Origin: Verrucomicrobiales bacterium
Lineage (GTDB): Bacteria; Verrucomicrobiota; Verrucomicrobiia; Verrucomicrobiales; DEV007
Direction of reading: 5' to 3'
Assembly (NCBI GenBank): GCA_023253615.1
Contig: JALRFZ010000036.1
Location: 1-9,137, forward strand
Length of the DNA stretch: 9,137 nucleotides
This document shows, in pieces, positions 1-6,839 of this stretch. Positions within the stretch are counted from its first letter, which is position 1. Every line of letters starts with the position of its first letter. A program made the position numbers and the translations under genes. The notes beneath the pieces were generated by a model that did not search any database, was not told the origin of the DNA, and worked only from the letters and a program-made list of their open reading frames with translations.

Positions 1-62
1 GAACCAGCTTCGGCAACCTCGCGGAAAGTGCCGCCACGGGCCTCCAGGCCGATGTTTTCTGA
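1..62 (+). CDS. possible 3' end of an upstream gene (partial)
   Basis: The plus-strand frame starting at base 3 is open from the window edge to a TGA at 60-62. It encodes a 19-residue tail ending in LQADVF. Sixteen of its 19 codons end in G or C, which fits the codon use of the real genes here, and the stop falls where the DNA changes from GC-rich to AT-rich. The product cannot be identified from so short a tail. Other frames on both strands are also open across this short stretch, so the call is weak. Confidence 0.3.
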   Translation, partial: TSFGNLAESAATGLQADVF

Positions 63-182
63 GCGAGTTTTCCACACCGTTGGAGATCATATTGTGGGAC
101 AGGTCTACCATTTTATTTACCATCTGTTGAAACCTGAGACAACTTTTCAACGAATATTTGAGATGGAGTGATTCACCCCTAT
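63..182. other. AT-rich intergenic spacer
   Basis: This spacer is clearly richer in A and T than the flanking DNA. I found no gene, convincing terminator hairpin or copy of the REP-like repeat seen at 6840-6880. The plus-strand frame starting at base 1 stays open through it to a TGA at 169-171, but it shows no recognisable protein and is probably chance. Confidence 0.4.
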
Positions 183-211
183 TTTACCTGAACGAAATTA
201 TTTAATAAAAA
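183..211 (+). promoter_or_regulatory. putative promoter of the transposase gene
   Basis: TTTACC (183-188), a 17-base spacer and TAAAAA (206-211) match the sigma-70 pattern moderately well. The -10-like hexamer ends seven bases before the ATG at 219, so transcription would start on or next to the A of the start codon. The AT-rich setting makes chance matches easier. Support comes mainly from the same spacing at three other genes in the window. Confidence 0.35.
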
Positions 212-218
212 TCGACAA

Positions 219-1265
219 ATGAGAATACCTAGATTGCTTGGTTTAGGACGCTCTTATTATCACGTTGTATCGCGAGTTGTCGATCGACGGATGGTGTTTG
301 AAGGACGGGACAAAGAGGTCTTCCGCCGGATCCTGCGGAACCAGGAGACTTTCACCGGCGTGAGAATCGTCACCTACTGCCTGATGTCGAACCACTTCCA
401 CCTTCTTCTCGAAGTTCCGGACCGGGAAACGCTGCCACCCCTTGATGAAGAGGGGCTTCTCGCCGTGCTGCCGCTGCTTTATGATCGAGAAACCGTCGAT
501 GGGATCAAACAAGAGCTCGAACTGGCCCGGAGTTCCGGCGACGAAACGTGGCACCAGGAGATCCTTTCCTGGTACGAGCGCCGACGCGGCGACCTATCGA
601 TCTTCCTGAAGGAAGTGAAGCTCCGGGTGAGCCTCTACATGAACAAACGCCTCGGCCGCACCGGCACCCTCTGGGAAGGCCGATTCAAGAGCGTTTTGGT
701 CGAGGATGGCGAGCAGGCCCTTCTCACCGTTGCCGCCTATATCGACCTCAATCCCATCCGCGCCGGGATCGTGGACCATCCGGAAGACTACCGTTGGTGC
801 GGCTATGCCGAAGCGGTGAAGGGGGGCAAATCGGGCCAACGGGCGCGCGCCGGGCTGGGACGGATGCTCGCCGATGCGTTGGCGGATCCGGATTGCCGGA
901 ACGATTGGAGGATCACCCAGGCCCGCTACCGCATGTTCCTCTACGACGAGGGCCGCGAGATCCGGGCCGCTCCCGAGTTGGGGCAGGAGGGACGAAAGGG
1001 CTTCTCCGAAAAAGAAGTCGATGCCGTGCTCGATCGGCAAGGGAGGATCCCCTTTGCCCCCGCCCTGCGCCAGCGGGTGAGGTATTTCTGCGACGGTGCC
1101 GTTCTCGGTACGGTCGATTTCGTGAACGCCGTTTTCGAGCGGGAACAAACCCTGAGAAAACGATTCGGCGAAAAACGGAGCTCGGGAGCGAGACGCATGC
1201 GTGGCGCGGATTGGGGGGAACTACGGGTGATGCGCGACTTGCGGAAAGACGTGTCGGAGAGTTAG
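219..1265 (+). CDS. REP-associated Y1 (HUH) tyrosine transposase, RAYT/IS200-like
   Basis: The 348-residue product belongs to the Y1 transposase superfamily. These single-strand-specific HUH nucleases are related to IS200/IS605 TnpA and, in the REP-associated branch, act on palindromic repeats. The N-terminus carries the typical GRSYYHVVSRVVDRR segment (10-24). The metal-binding HUH motif is H59-F60-H61 in SNHFHLLLEVP. WEGRFKS (152-158) and AAYIDLNPIRAG (172-183) follow, with Y174 the likely nucleophile. About 50 residues are inserted between the HUH motif and the second half, and a 150-residue C-terminal extension is present, so the protein is much longer than minimal TnpA (about 150 aa). 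The frame appears intact. No accessory tnpB, terminal hairpins or target duplication were seen, so it looks like a stand-alone chromosomal RAYT rather than a complete insertion sequence. The ATG at 219 fits the family N-terminus. Confidence 0.92.
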   Translation: MRIPRLLGLGRSYYHVVSRVVDRRMVFEGRDKEVFRRILRNQETFTGVRIVTYCLMSNHFHLLLEVPDRETLPPLDEEGLLAVLPLLYDRETVDGIKQELELARSSGDETWHQEILSWYERRRGDLSIFLKEVKLRVSLYMNKRLGRTGTLWEGRFKSVLVEDGEQALLTVAAYIDLNPIRAGIVDHPEDYRWCGYAEAVKGGKSGQRARAGLGRMLADALADPDCRNDWRITQARYRMFLYDEGREIRAAPELGQEGRKGFSEKEVDAVLDRQGRIPFAPALRQRVRYFCDGAVLGTVDFVNAVFEREQTLRKRFGEKRSSGARRMRGADWGELRVMRDLRKDVSES

Positions 1266-1369
1266 GCTCGCGCGGCCTTCGTTCCGGACTATCCCTCCCC
1301 CACGCCTCCATCCGCGGAAGTCTCCACCAACAGAAGGTGCGGCGTGACCTGTCTTTGTCAGGAATCCCC

Positions 1370-1398
1370 TTGTCTCTCTTCCCGGCTCCTGATAGGCT
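1370..1398 (+). promoter_or_regulatory. putative promoter of the WXG100/FtsK operon
   Basis: TTGTCT (1370-1375) is followed by exactly 17 bases and TAGGCT (1393-1398). The -10-like hexamer lies seven bases before the ATG at 1406, which predicts a leaderless transcript. No Shine-Dalgarno sequence precedes that ATG. This is the only convincing promoter in the 140-base gap after the transposase gene, which otherwise shows nothing recognisable. All downstream genes to 6284 are tightly packed, so it probably drives the whole operon. Confidence 0.45.
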
Positions 1399-1405
1399 GG
1401 ATCTC

Positions 1406-1678
1406 ATGTCAAAAGCCATCGTCGATCCCAACGAACTGCGGCGTTTCGCAGAGGAGTTGAAACGCTTCAACGGCGATCTGCAGAATTCGCTTTCCTCGCT
1501 CCAGGCCCGGTTTTCGGCCCTCAGCGACACCTGGCAGGATCAGGAGCACGCGAAGTTCGCCCAGGATTTCGTCGAGACGACCAAAGTCCTCCGCCGTTTC
1601 ATGGAAAGTTCCAGCCAGCAGGGCCCGTTCCTGCTCCGCAAGGCGCAGCGCATCGAGGATTATCTGAACCAACGCTGA
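1406..1678 (+). CDS. WXG100-like small helical protein
   Basis: The 90-residue product has the size and all-helical character of WXG100/ESAT-6-type proteins, which form helical hairpins and serve as substrates or partners of type VII secretion motors. The hairpin turn would be at LSDTWQDQEHAKF: W43 is followed by D45 where the classical motif has glycine, and F51 lies eight residues after the tryptophan. The flanking segments, about 8-38 and 48-88, are rich in charged residues and leucine with no membrane segment or signal peptide. It is the first gene of the operon and is followed after five bases by the coiled-coil gene. The ATG at 1406 sits seven bases after a -10-like hexamer and gives the right family length. 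A longer reading frame continues upstream but is an out-of-frame shadow of the transposase gene. From memory, similar proteins occur beside FtsK-like ATPases in planctomycetes and relatives; this was not checked. Confidence 0.87.
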   Translation: MSKAIVDPNELRRFAEELKRFNGDLQNSLSSLQARFSALSDTWQDQEHAKFAQDFVETTKVLRRFMESSSQQGPFLLRKAQRIEDYLNQR

Positions 1679-1683
1679 TCCCC

Positions 1684-2160
1684 GTGTCCGGAGCAAACGT
1701 CACGAATCTCGAGGCCTTGGAACGGTTCCGTTCCAGCCTCGTGCTGTTTCTCGAACGTGCCAATCTTGTCCTCGACGAGGTGAGTGAAGAAGTGAAACGC
1801 ACCCGCATCTGGCTGCAAACCGAACAGCGCCTGAAGCTCGGCCAGGAAATGAAGCGCCGCGAGCGGGAGCTCGAAATGCTCGAGCAGGAGCTTTTCACCG
1901 CCCGGCTCTCCGATCTCGCCCAGAAAAAGACCGGTGCCCAGATGCAGGTGAACCAGAAGCGCCGTGAATTGCGCGAGCTGGAGGATACCTTGCGGAAGGT
2001 GGCGGGCTGGCTTCGCAATTTCGACTCCACCGTCGAGACGGAGGCGAAGAAGGCCGAAAAGCTGCGCCACCATCTCGATACGGACATGACCCGGGCCGTC
2101 ACCTTTTTGAACGAAGCGATCCGCCAACTCGGCGCCTATACCAGCCGGGGCGAACTTTGA
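1684..2160 (+). CDS. coiled-coil protein of the WXG100/FtsK operon
   Basis: The 158-residue product is almost entirely helical and strongly charged, with heptad-like stretches around 15-78 and 86-135. It has no signal peptide or membrane helix. Tryptophans occur at W43 and W109, with no recognised catalytic motif. The likely start is a GTG at 1684, five bases after the preceding stop, with no clear ribosome binding site, so translation is probably coupled to the WXG100-like gene. Its stop at 2158-2160 overlaps a possible ATG at 2160. Its fixed place between two WXG-type genes and upstream of the ATPase suggests an adaptor, chaperone or structural partner in the same complex. It is too long and coiled to be an ordinary WXG100 protein. 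The function is not known to me. Confidence 0.85.
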   Translation: MSGANVTNLEALERFRSSLVLFLERANLVLDEVSEEVKRTRIWLQTEQRLKLGQEMKRRERELEMLEQELFTARLSDLAQKKTGAQMQVNQKRRELRELEDTLRKVAGWLRNFDSTVETEAKKAEKLRHHLDTDMTRAVTFLNEAIRQLGAYTSRGEL

Positions 2161-2237
2161 TGTTCATCGACCTGGGCCACCTCATCCCGAATCCCGATCT
2201 TTCGACCTCCACGCGGCCCCGGGCCGTTTCCCCATGA
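2160..2237 (+). CDS. possible 25-aa coupled peptide
   Basis: An ATG at 2160 overlaps the stop of the coiled-coil gene by one base (TGATG). It opens a 26-codon frame that ends at a TGA (2235-2237) overlapping the ATG of the next gene by four bases (ATGA). The peptide begins MFIDLGHLIPNP and ends PRAVSP. It is rich in proline, serine and threonine, with no membrane segment. A GGGG run about 11 bases before the ATG could act as a weak ribosome binding site. It fills the only sizeable gap (73 bases) inside the operon, and the next gene has no earlier in-frame start. It may be a real microprotein, or only a relay that lets ribosomes reach the next start. Chance overlap cannot be excluded. Confidence 0.38.
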   Translation: MFIDLGHLIPNPDLSTSTRPRAVSP

Positions 2238-2449
2238 GCCTCAATCACAGCAAGGGCCGTCTCATCGGTCTCTCCCGCGAACTCCTCCGGGTGTGGCAGG
2301 AAACGCAGGAATCCTGGCGCGACGGCAAGGCCCGCGAATTTGACAGCACCTACATGCAGCCCATGTTCGATGCCGTCGACCACGCCGCCGCGGCGATCGA
2401 GGATCTCGACAAAGTGCTCCACCGACTCCGACAAGACTGTGAACTCTGA
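2234..2449 (+). CDS. second small WXG100-like protein
   Basis: The 71-residue product is short, helical and soluble-looking. Its centre, ESWRDGKAREFDSTYM (26-41), repeats the pattern of the first gene of the operon: tryptophan (W28), aspartate two residues on (D30), phenylalanine eight residues on (F36). The second helix runs from about residue 40 to 68. A second tryptophan (W21) lies one helical repeat earlier. It is shorter than the usual 90-100 residues of WXG100 proteins, mainly because the first helix is short. The ATG at 2234 overlaps the stop of the possible 25-aa peptide (ATGA), and its own stop lies inside the ATPase gene start, giving an 11-base overlap. It is plausibly a partner of the 90-aa protein, as in ESX heterodimers, but pairing is inferred only from context and motif. 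Confidence 0.84.
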   Translation: MSLNHSKGRLIGLSRELLRVWQETQESWRDGKAREFDSTYMQPMFDAVDHAAAAIEDLDKVLHRLRQDCEL

Positions 2450-5400
2450 TCCCCTCTCCGCCCTCGAAACGATCGACCGGATCGCCCGATTCCATGCCGG
2501 GGCGAAATCCTTTGCCGAGCGCGAAAAAGGCCTCGAGCGCGCCCGCCAACTGCGCGATTCGAGCCGTCGCCAGGCCCTCGATGAATCCCGGGCGGAGATC
2601 GAGAGACGCCACCAGTCCGCCCTCACCGCCCTTCGCGACGAGGCCGCGACGGCCTGCGCAGGACTCGAGGACACCGCGCGGAACCGCCGTCTCCGCCTCG
2701 ACAAAGCCCAGATCTCGGTGAGGCATGCCGTCATTGGCGCGATCCAGGCCACCGAAGGCCAGCACCGCGCCGCGCTCCAGCGGGAATACATGGAGGCCGG
2801 CCGTAAACGCGAACAATCCCTCGCCCACGCCCAGGCCGGGCTCGAGGAAAGCTCTGCCTCCGCCAAGGCGATCCACGGCCGCTATTCCAAGATGGAGAAA
2901 GCCGCCGTTTCCTCCCTGCGCGGCTACGGTTCGCTGCAACGCCGCCTCCTTCTCGCCCTGAAGGAAACGGAGACACCCTTGCCGTGGGAGGGACCGCCGG
3001 CCGCACTCGAGGAGACCCTGACAAAACAACACGAAGCGCTCTCCGCATCCGTCAAGGCGCTGCGCAAATCCCCTCTCACCGCCTGGTTCAGCGCCTTTCC
3101 CCTCGTTCTGCAGATTTTTCTCGTGCTTGGGATCGGTGCAGCCGCGCCGCTCTTCGCGCCGGCCCTGGGGTTGGGCTCCTTGTCCTGGGCCGCCAGCCTG
3201 CTTCCGGCGGCAGGGATCTCCTTCCTCCTCGTGATCCTCTGGACCCTTGGCAGGAAACCGGCCGTCGCATTCGTCGAGCGGGAAACCGCCCGCTTCGCCG
3301 AGGCCAAGGGGCTGCGGATCCGGCATCGCGAGAGGATCGAGAGCGATCACCGCCTCGCCGTCGAGACGGCCGAAGCCGAATACAACAGGGTCAAGTCCGC
3401 CTTTGAACAGGGTTTGAAGGAAAAGCCGGCCACCGCCGGCAAACACCGCTACCCGAATCCCGATGCCGTCGAGAAGCGCGCCCGGGGACTGCGGGAAAAG
3501 CTCGAGGCGCACCTCCAGTGGCAGATCGATTCCGTCCATCAGGGGCTCGCGTCTCGAACCGCCATCCTCGAGCGCGAGCGCGACGAGGCGCTCGCCGCAT
3601 CGTCCGCGGAGACCACTCCTGAAGAAGATCCGTCGGCACCCTACGAACGCCTCGTCGCGGAATGGGAGCGCGATTTGCTGCCCCTTGCCGCCGCCTTGGA
3701 AGCCGAGACCCGCGCGGCGCGGGAGAGGGTGGACCGCGCCTGGCTAGAGCCGGGCCCCGATGCCTGGGAAACCCCGCGCGCGCTCGATCCCGCCGTCGCT
3801 TTCGGAGAGCTCGACTATCGCGCGACCGCGAGCGAACTCATCCTGCCTGTCTCCGAGCCGATGCGGCTGCCCGGCACGCCGGATTTCCGCCTGCCGCTGC
3901 GCCTCCGCATTCCAGACGCCGCCTCACTGCTGCTCGAGACCAAACAACACGGCCGGGACGAGGCCATCGCCCTTCTCAATCATCTCGTTCTCGCCTGGCT
4001 CGCGCACTCTCCGGCGGGTCGACTCTCCTTCTCGCTCTGTGATCCGGTGGGCCTTGGCGAGAGTTTTGCCGGCCTGATGCATCTCGCCGACTACGAGGAC
4101 ATCCTCATCAACACCCGCATCCGCACCCAGTCCGATCAGATCGAAAAACGCCTCGGCGAACTCTGCGATCACATGGAGAAGGTGATCCAAATGTATCTGC
4201 GGAACGACTACCGCAGCATCACCGAGTACAACGAAGCCGCCGGCACGATCGCGGAACGCTACCATTTCCTCGTCGTCGCCGACTTCCCGCACGGATTCAG
4301 CGACCTCGCCGCCAAGCGGCTCCTCAGCATCGCCGCCTCTGGCGCGAGATGCGGCGTCTTCCTCCTCATCCACCACGATCAGCGTGTCGATCCGCCCCAG
4401 GGCTTCCGCATGGACGATCTTCGCAAGGCCTGCCTCTGCCTGCAGTCCGGCATGGATGGATTCCACCTGAAAGATGCCCCCGTGAAGGGACTCTCGCTGA
4501 CCCTGACAAAACCACCTTCGCCCGATCTCTTCGCCCGCTGGATCCACCAGGTCGGCGCCGCCAACCGCGATTCGAACCGCATCGAGGTGCCCTTCTCTTT
4601 CATCGCTCCCGCAGCGGAAGAGTGCTGGACCTCCACCACCGCCGATGAACTCCGCGTGCCGATCGGGCGGAGCGGAGCCACGAAGCTGCAGTATCTCTCG
4701 CTAGGCCGCGGCACCTGCCAGCACGCACTCATCGCGGGCAAGACGGGCTCGGGCAAGTCGACCCTCTTCCACATCATCGTCAGCAACCTCGCTCTCTGGA
4801 GTTCGCCCGACGAGGTCGAATTTTACCTGATCGATTTCAAGAAAGGCGTCGAATTCAAATGCTACGCCGATCGCGGGCTACCCCATGCACGGGTCATCGC
4901 GATCGAGAGCGACCGCGAGTTCGGACTCAGCGTCCTCCAGCGGCTCGATGAGGAATTGCGCCGGCGCGGCGAGCTCTTCCGCGCCGCCGGAGTGCAGGAT
5001 GTCGCGGGCTACCGCTCCAAGCCGGACTCCGGGACGATGCCGCGCACCCTGTTGCTCATCGACGAATTCCAGGAGTTCTTCACCGAGGACGATGCCATCT
5101 CGCAGCAGGCCGCCGTTCTCCTCGATCGCATCGTGCGGCAGGGCCGTGCCTTTGGCATCCACGCGATCCTCGGGTCGCAGACGCTCGGCGGTGCCTTCAC
5201 CCTCGCCCGCGCCACTCTCGGACAAATGACGGTACGCATCGCCCTCGCCTGCAACGAGGCCGATGCCTACCTCATCATGGACGACTCGAATCCCGCCTCG
5301 CGTCTTCTCACGCGGCCCGGCGAAGGGATCTACAACGATCGCGCCGGAGCGGCCGAAGCGAATTCCCCCTTCCAGGTCGTCTGGATGGGCGAAGACGAGC

Positions 5401-6284
5401 GCAACGAACTCCTCGATCATGTCGCCGCCCTCGACCGCGAACGCGGCGGCAAGGCGCGTCCGCGCGTCGTCTTCGAAGGGAACGCACCCGCCGAAGTTGC
5501 TGGCGAACCCGTCCTGGCCGAACGACTGCGGAGCGCACCCACCCGAGGCTTGCCGCAGGTATTCCTCGGCGCGCCGAATTCCATCAAAGGCCCCACCGAG
5601 GTGACCTTCGCCCGGCAAAGTGGCAATCACCTGCTCATCGTCGGACAGCGTGAGGACGCGGTCGATGCCCTCGTCGTTGTCTCGCTGCGTTTGCTGCGGG
5701 CGCAGTTTGGCGAAGCGATCCGGCTCGTTCTCATCGACAGCCGCTTCGCCGCTCCGGACGAATCCCCCTTCCGCCGCGCCGTCGAACGCATCGGCGGGGT
5801 CGAGGGCCCGGACGCCCATGCGATGGGTCCGCTTCTCAACGAGCTCGCCGGCGATCTCAAGGCCGTCGCCGATGGCAGCCGGGCCGATGCAGGAAAGCCG
5901 GTCGTTCTTTTCATCCCGAACCTCCACCGCCACCGCAAGCTGCGGCACGAGGAGGACTATTCGTTCTCCCTCGATGCGGACGCCGAGGCCAAACCTTCCG
6001 ATTCGCTGCAGGAGATCATACTCGAGGGGCCTCCGTGGGGTTATCACCTCGTCACTTCGCTCGATTCCTACAACAACCTCACCCGCACCCTCGGACGCAA
6101 GGCGGCGGGCGAATTCGAGAAAAAGGTGCTCTTCCAGATGAGCGCGGCCGACTCCGCCAGCCTCATCGACACCGGCAAGGCGTCGGAGCTGGGGCTCAAC
6201 CGGGCGCTGCTCTACGATGAGGCCGCAGGAACGATCGAGATCTTCCGGCCCTACACGATGCCGGGGATGGAGTGGTTTGGATAG
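2439..6284 (+). CDS. membrane-anchored FtsK/SpoIIIE-type ATPase, EccC/EssC-like
   Basis: The 1281-residue product has a coiled-coil region (about 5-210), two adjacent membrane helices (about 218-240 and 248-270), and a second coiled-coil region (about 275-455). Three FtsK-like domains follow. Domain 1 (about 470-735) is degenerate: a broken P-loop near 500-508 and a Walker B-like strand LVVADF (611-616). Domain 2 (about 740-990) is canonical: GKTGSGKST (767-775, K773), LLLIDEF with D875 and E876, the LIDFKKGVEF strand, and GSQTL. Domain 3 (about 1035-1281) is degenerate, with VGQREDA (1068-1074) and VVLFIPN (1155-1161) replacing Walker A and B. Paired membrane helices and tandem ATPase domains resemble type VII motors EccC/EssC, which export WXG100 proteins. 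There is no gamma DNA-reading domain of true FtsK. The start is taken as GTG 2439, overlapping the previous gene by 11 bases. An earlier TTG at 2340 would overlap it by 110 bases and adds an unlikely N-terminus. Confidence 0.92.
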   Translation: MNSDPLSALETIDRIARFHAGAKSFAEREKGLERARQLRDSSRRQALDESRAEIERRHQSALTALRDEAATACAGLEDTARNRRLRLDKAQISVRHAVIGAIQATEGQHRAALQREYMEAGRKREQSLAHAQAGLEESSASAKAIHGRYSKMEKAAVSSLRGYGSLQRRLLLALKETETPLPWEGPPAALEETLTKQHEALSASVKALRKSPLTAWFSAFPLVLQIFLVLGIGAAAPLFAPALGLGSLSWAASLLPAAGISFLLVILWTLGRKPAVAFVERETARFAEAKGLRIRHRERIESDHRLAVETAEAEYNRVKSAFEQGLKEKPATAGKHRYPNPDAVEKRARGLREKLEAHLQWQIDSVHQGLASRTAILERERDEALAASSAETTPEEDPSAPYERLVAEWERDLLPLAAALEAETRAARERVDRAWLEPGPDAWETPRALDPAVAFGELDYRATASELILPVSEPMRLPGTPDFRLPLRLRIPDAASLLLETKQHGRDEAIALLNHLVLAWLAHSPAGRLSFSLCDPVGLGESFAGLMHLADYEDILINTRIRTQSDQIEKRLGELCDHMEKVIQMYLRNDYRSITEYNEAAGTIAERYHFLVVADFPHGFSDLAAKRLLSIAASGARCGVFLLIHHDQRVDPPQGFRMDDLRKACLCLQSGMDGFHLKDAPVKGLSLTLTKPPSPDLFARWIHQVGAANRDSNRIEVPFSFIAPAAEECWTSTTADELRVPIGRSGATKLQYLSLGRGTCQHALIAGKTGSGKSTLFHIIVSNLALWSSPDEVEFYLIDFKKGVEFKCYADRGLPHARVIAIESDREFGLSVLQRLDEELRRRGELFRAAGVQDVAGYRSKPDSGTMPRTLLLIDEFQEFFTEDDAISQQAAVLLDRIVRQGRAFGIHAILGSQTLGGAFTLARATLGQMTVRIALACNEADAYLIMDDSNPASRLLTRPGEGIYNDRAGAAEANSPFQVVWMGEDERNELLDHVAALDRERGGKARPRVVFEGNAPAEVAGEPVLAERLRSAPTRGLPQVFLGAPNSIKGPTEVTFARQSGNHLLIVGQREDAVDALVVVSLRLLRAQFGEAIRLVLIDSRFAAPDESPFRRAVERIGGVEGPDAHAMGPLLNELAGDLKAVADGSRADAGKPVVLFIPNLHRHRKLRHEEDYSFSLDADAEAKPSDSLQEIILEGPPWGYHLVTSLDSYNNLTRTLGRKAAGEFEKKVLFQMSAADSASLIDTGKASELGLNRALLYDEAAGTIEIFRPYTMPGMEWFG

Positions 6285-6291
6285 GGGATCA

Positions 6292-6756
6292 TCAAGCACC
6301 ACCCACCGGAGGCAGGCCGAACAACTGCCGTGCCTCCGTTTTGAGCAAGGCCAGGATCGTGAAGACTCCGAGGATCGTGCCGAAAGGCATGAAGAGACAC
6401 TCGATCCCGGCCACGACCAGGCAGAAGGTATGCGAGCGATGGGCGGCCAAACGTTTCCCGGCGATGACGATCATCGTGGAGACGATGAAGCCGCCCAGGA
6501 TGATGACGGAAGCCACCGAGGTGAAAATCGTTCCCATGAGCTTTGCCGGGAAAACCTCGGGCGATCCGGGACGCATCACCTCACCGTCCGGAGCTTTCAC
6601 TTCCGGCCCCAAAAACGTTTCGGGAGGCGCCACAAGGAAAAAAATCCCGATCGCCAGATGGATGCAGGGAATGAGGGAAACCGCATACCCGATCCCTCCC
6701 ACCACATAGTGAAAGATCGAGAGGAGACGAAGGTGCTCGCGGACTTGTTCGGTCAT
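6292..6756 (-). CDS. conserved four-helix membrane protein, unknown function
   Basis: The 154-residue product has a short charged N-terminus (MTEQVREHLRLL) and then hydrophobic segments at about 14-29, 31-43, 76-99 and 110-137. A loop rich in proline and glutamate (44-70) separates the second and third. The C-terminal block, with FCLVVAGIECLFMPFGTILG (111-130), looks conserved. I recall similar uncharacterised proteins in Verrucomicrobiota and other bacteria but know no function. The frame stays open upstream to an ATG at 6948, but that start would cross the REP-like repeat and the blaI operator. The ATG at 6756 is therefore preferred, with a -10-like hexamer seven bases before it. The gene converges on the ATPase gene, with seven bases between the stops, so it is not part of that operon. 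Overlapping plus-strand frames encode low-complexity charged sequence and are shadows. Confidence 0.77.
   Translation of the reverse strand: MTEQVREHLRLLSIFHYVVGGIGYAVSLIPCIHLAIGIFFLVAPPETFLGPEVKAPDGEVMRPGSPEVFPAKLMGTIFTSVASVIILGGFIVSTMIVIAGKRLAAHRSHTFCLVVAGIECLFMPFGTILGVFTILALLKTEARQLFGLPPVGGA
6307..6342 (+). terminator. candidate Rho-independent terminator of the operon
   Basis: CGGAGGCA (6307-6314) and TGCCTCCG (6331-6338) form a perfect 8-bp GC-rich stem. GGC (6315-6317) and GCC (6327-6329) can extend it past a one-base bulge, and TTTT (6339-6342) follows directly. It lies 22 bases after the ATPase stop codon and inside the 3' end of the convergent membrane-protein gene. The T-run is short, so termination may be partial. 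Confidence 0.42.
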
Positions 6757-6763
6757 GCCGGGA

Positions 6764-6793
6764 AGGGTAAACCGGATCGACGGCGGGAATCCA
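6764..6793 (-). promoter_or_regulatory. weak putative promoter of the membrane-protein gene
   Basis: On the minus strand TACCCT (6769 down to 6764) ends seven bases before the ATG at 6756, the same spacing as at the other leading genes. The best -35 is TGGATT, 18 bases further upstream (6793-6788), a poor match. No ribosome binding site is visible. Confidence 0.28.
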
Positions 6794-6839
6794 GCGAAAT
6801 TCCCCGGCGGGAACGCCGCATTCGGAAGAGAGTAGTCCA

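Noticed and set aside
1..60. Minus-strand gene entering from the left edge
   Set aside because: Minus-strand frames are open here, but their third-position GC is lower than that of the plus-strand frame ending at 62, and the stretch is too short to identify.
548..1405. Long plus-strand frame joined upstream of the WXG100-like gene
   Set aside because: This part is the transposase gene read in another frame, full of Arg/Pro/Gly. The real protein begins at the ATG at 1406.
2340..2438. Upstream TTG start for the ATPase
   Set aside because: It overlaps the 71-aa gene by 110 bases and adds a Pro/Ser/Thr-rich segment that is that gene read out of frame. The GTG at 2439 gives normal operon spacing.
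2262..3539. 425-codon open frame on the minus strand
   Set aside because: It lies opposite the start of the ATPase gene and has Gly/Arg-rich low-complexity composition, so it is a codon-bias shadow.
2439..6284. True FtsK/SpoIIIE chromosome translocase
   Set aside because: It has two rather than four membrane helices, three tandem ATPase-like domains, no C-terminal gamma winged-helix domain, and an operon context of WXG-type genes.
4878..6302. 474-codon open frame on the minus strand
   Set aside because: It is antisense to the ATPase domains, whose plus-strand frame has clear Walker motifs. The translation is rich in G, E, D and R with no recognisable domain, as expected for the opposite strand of GC-rich coding DNA.
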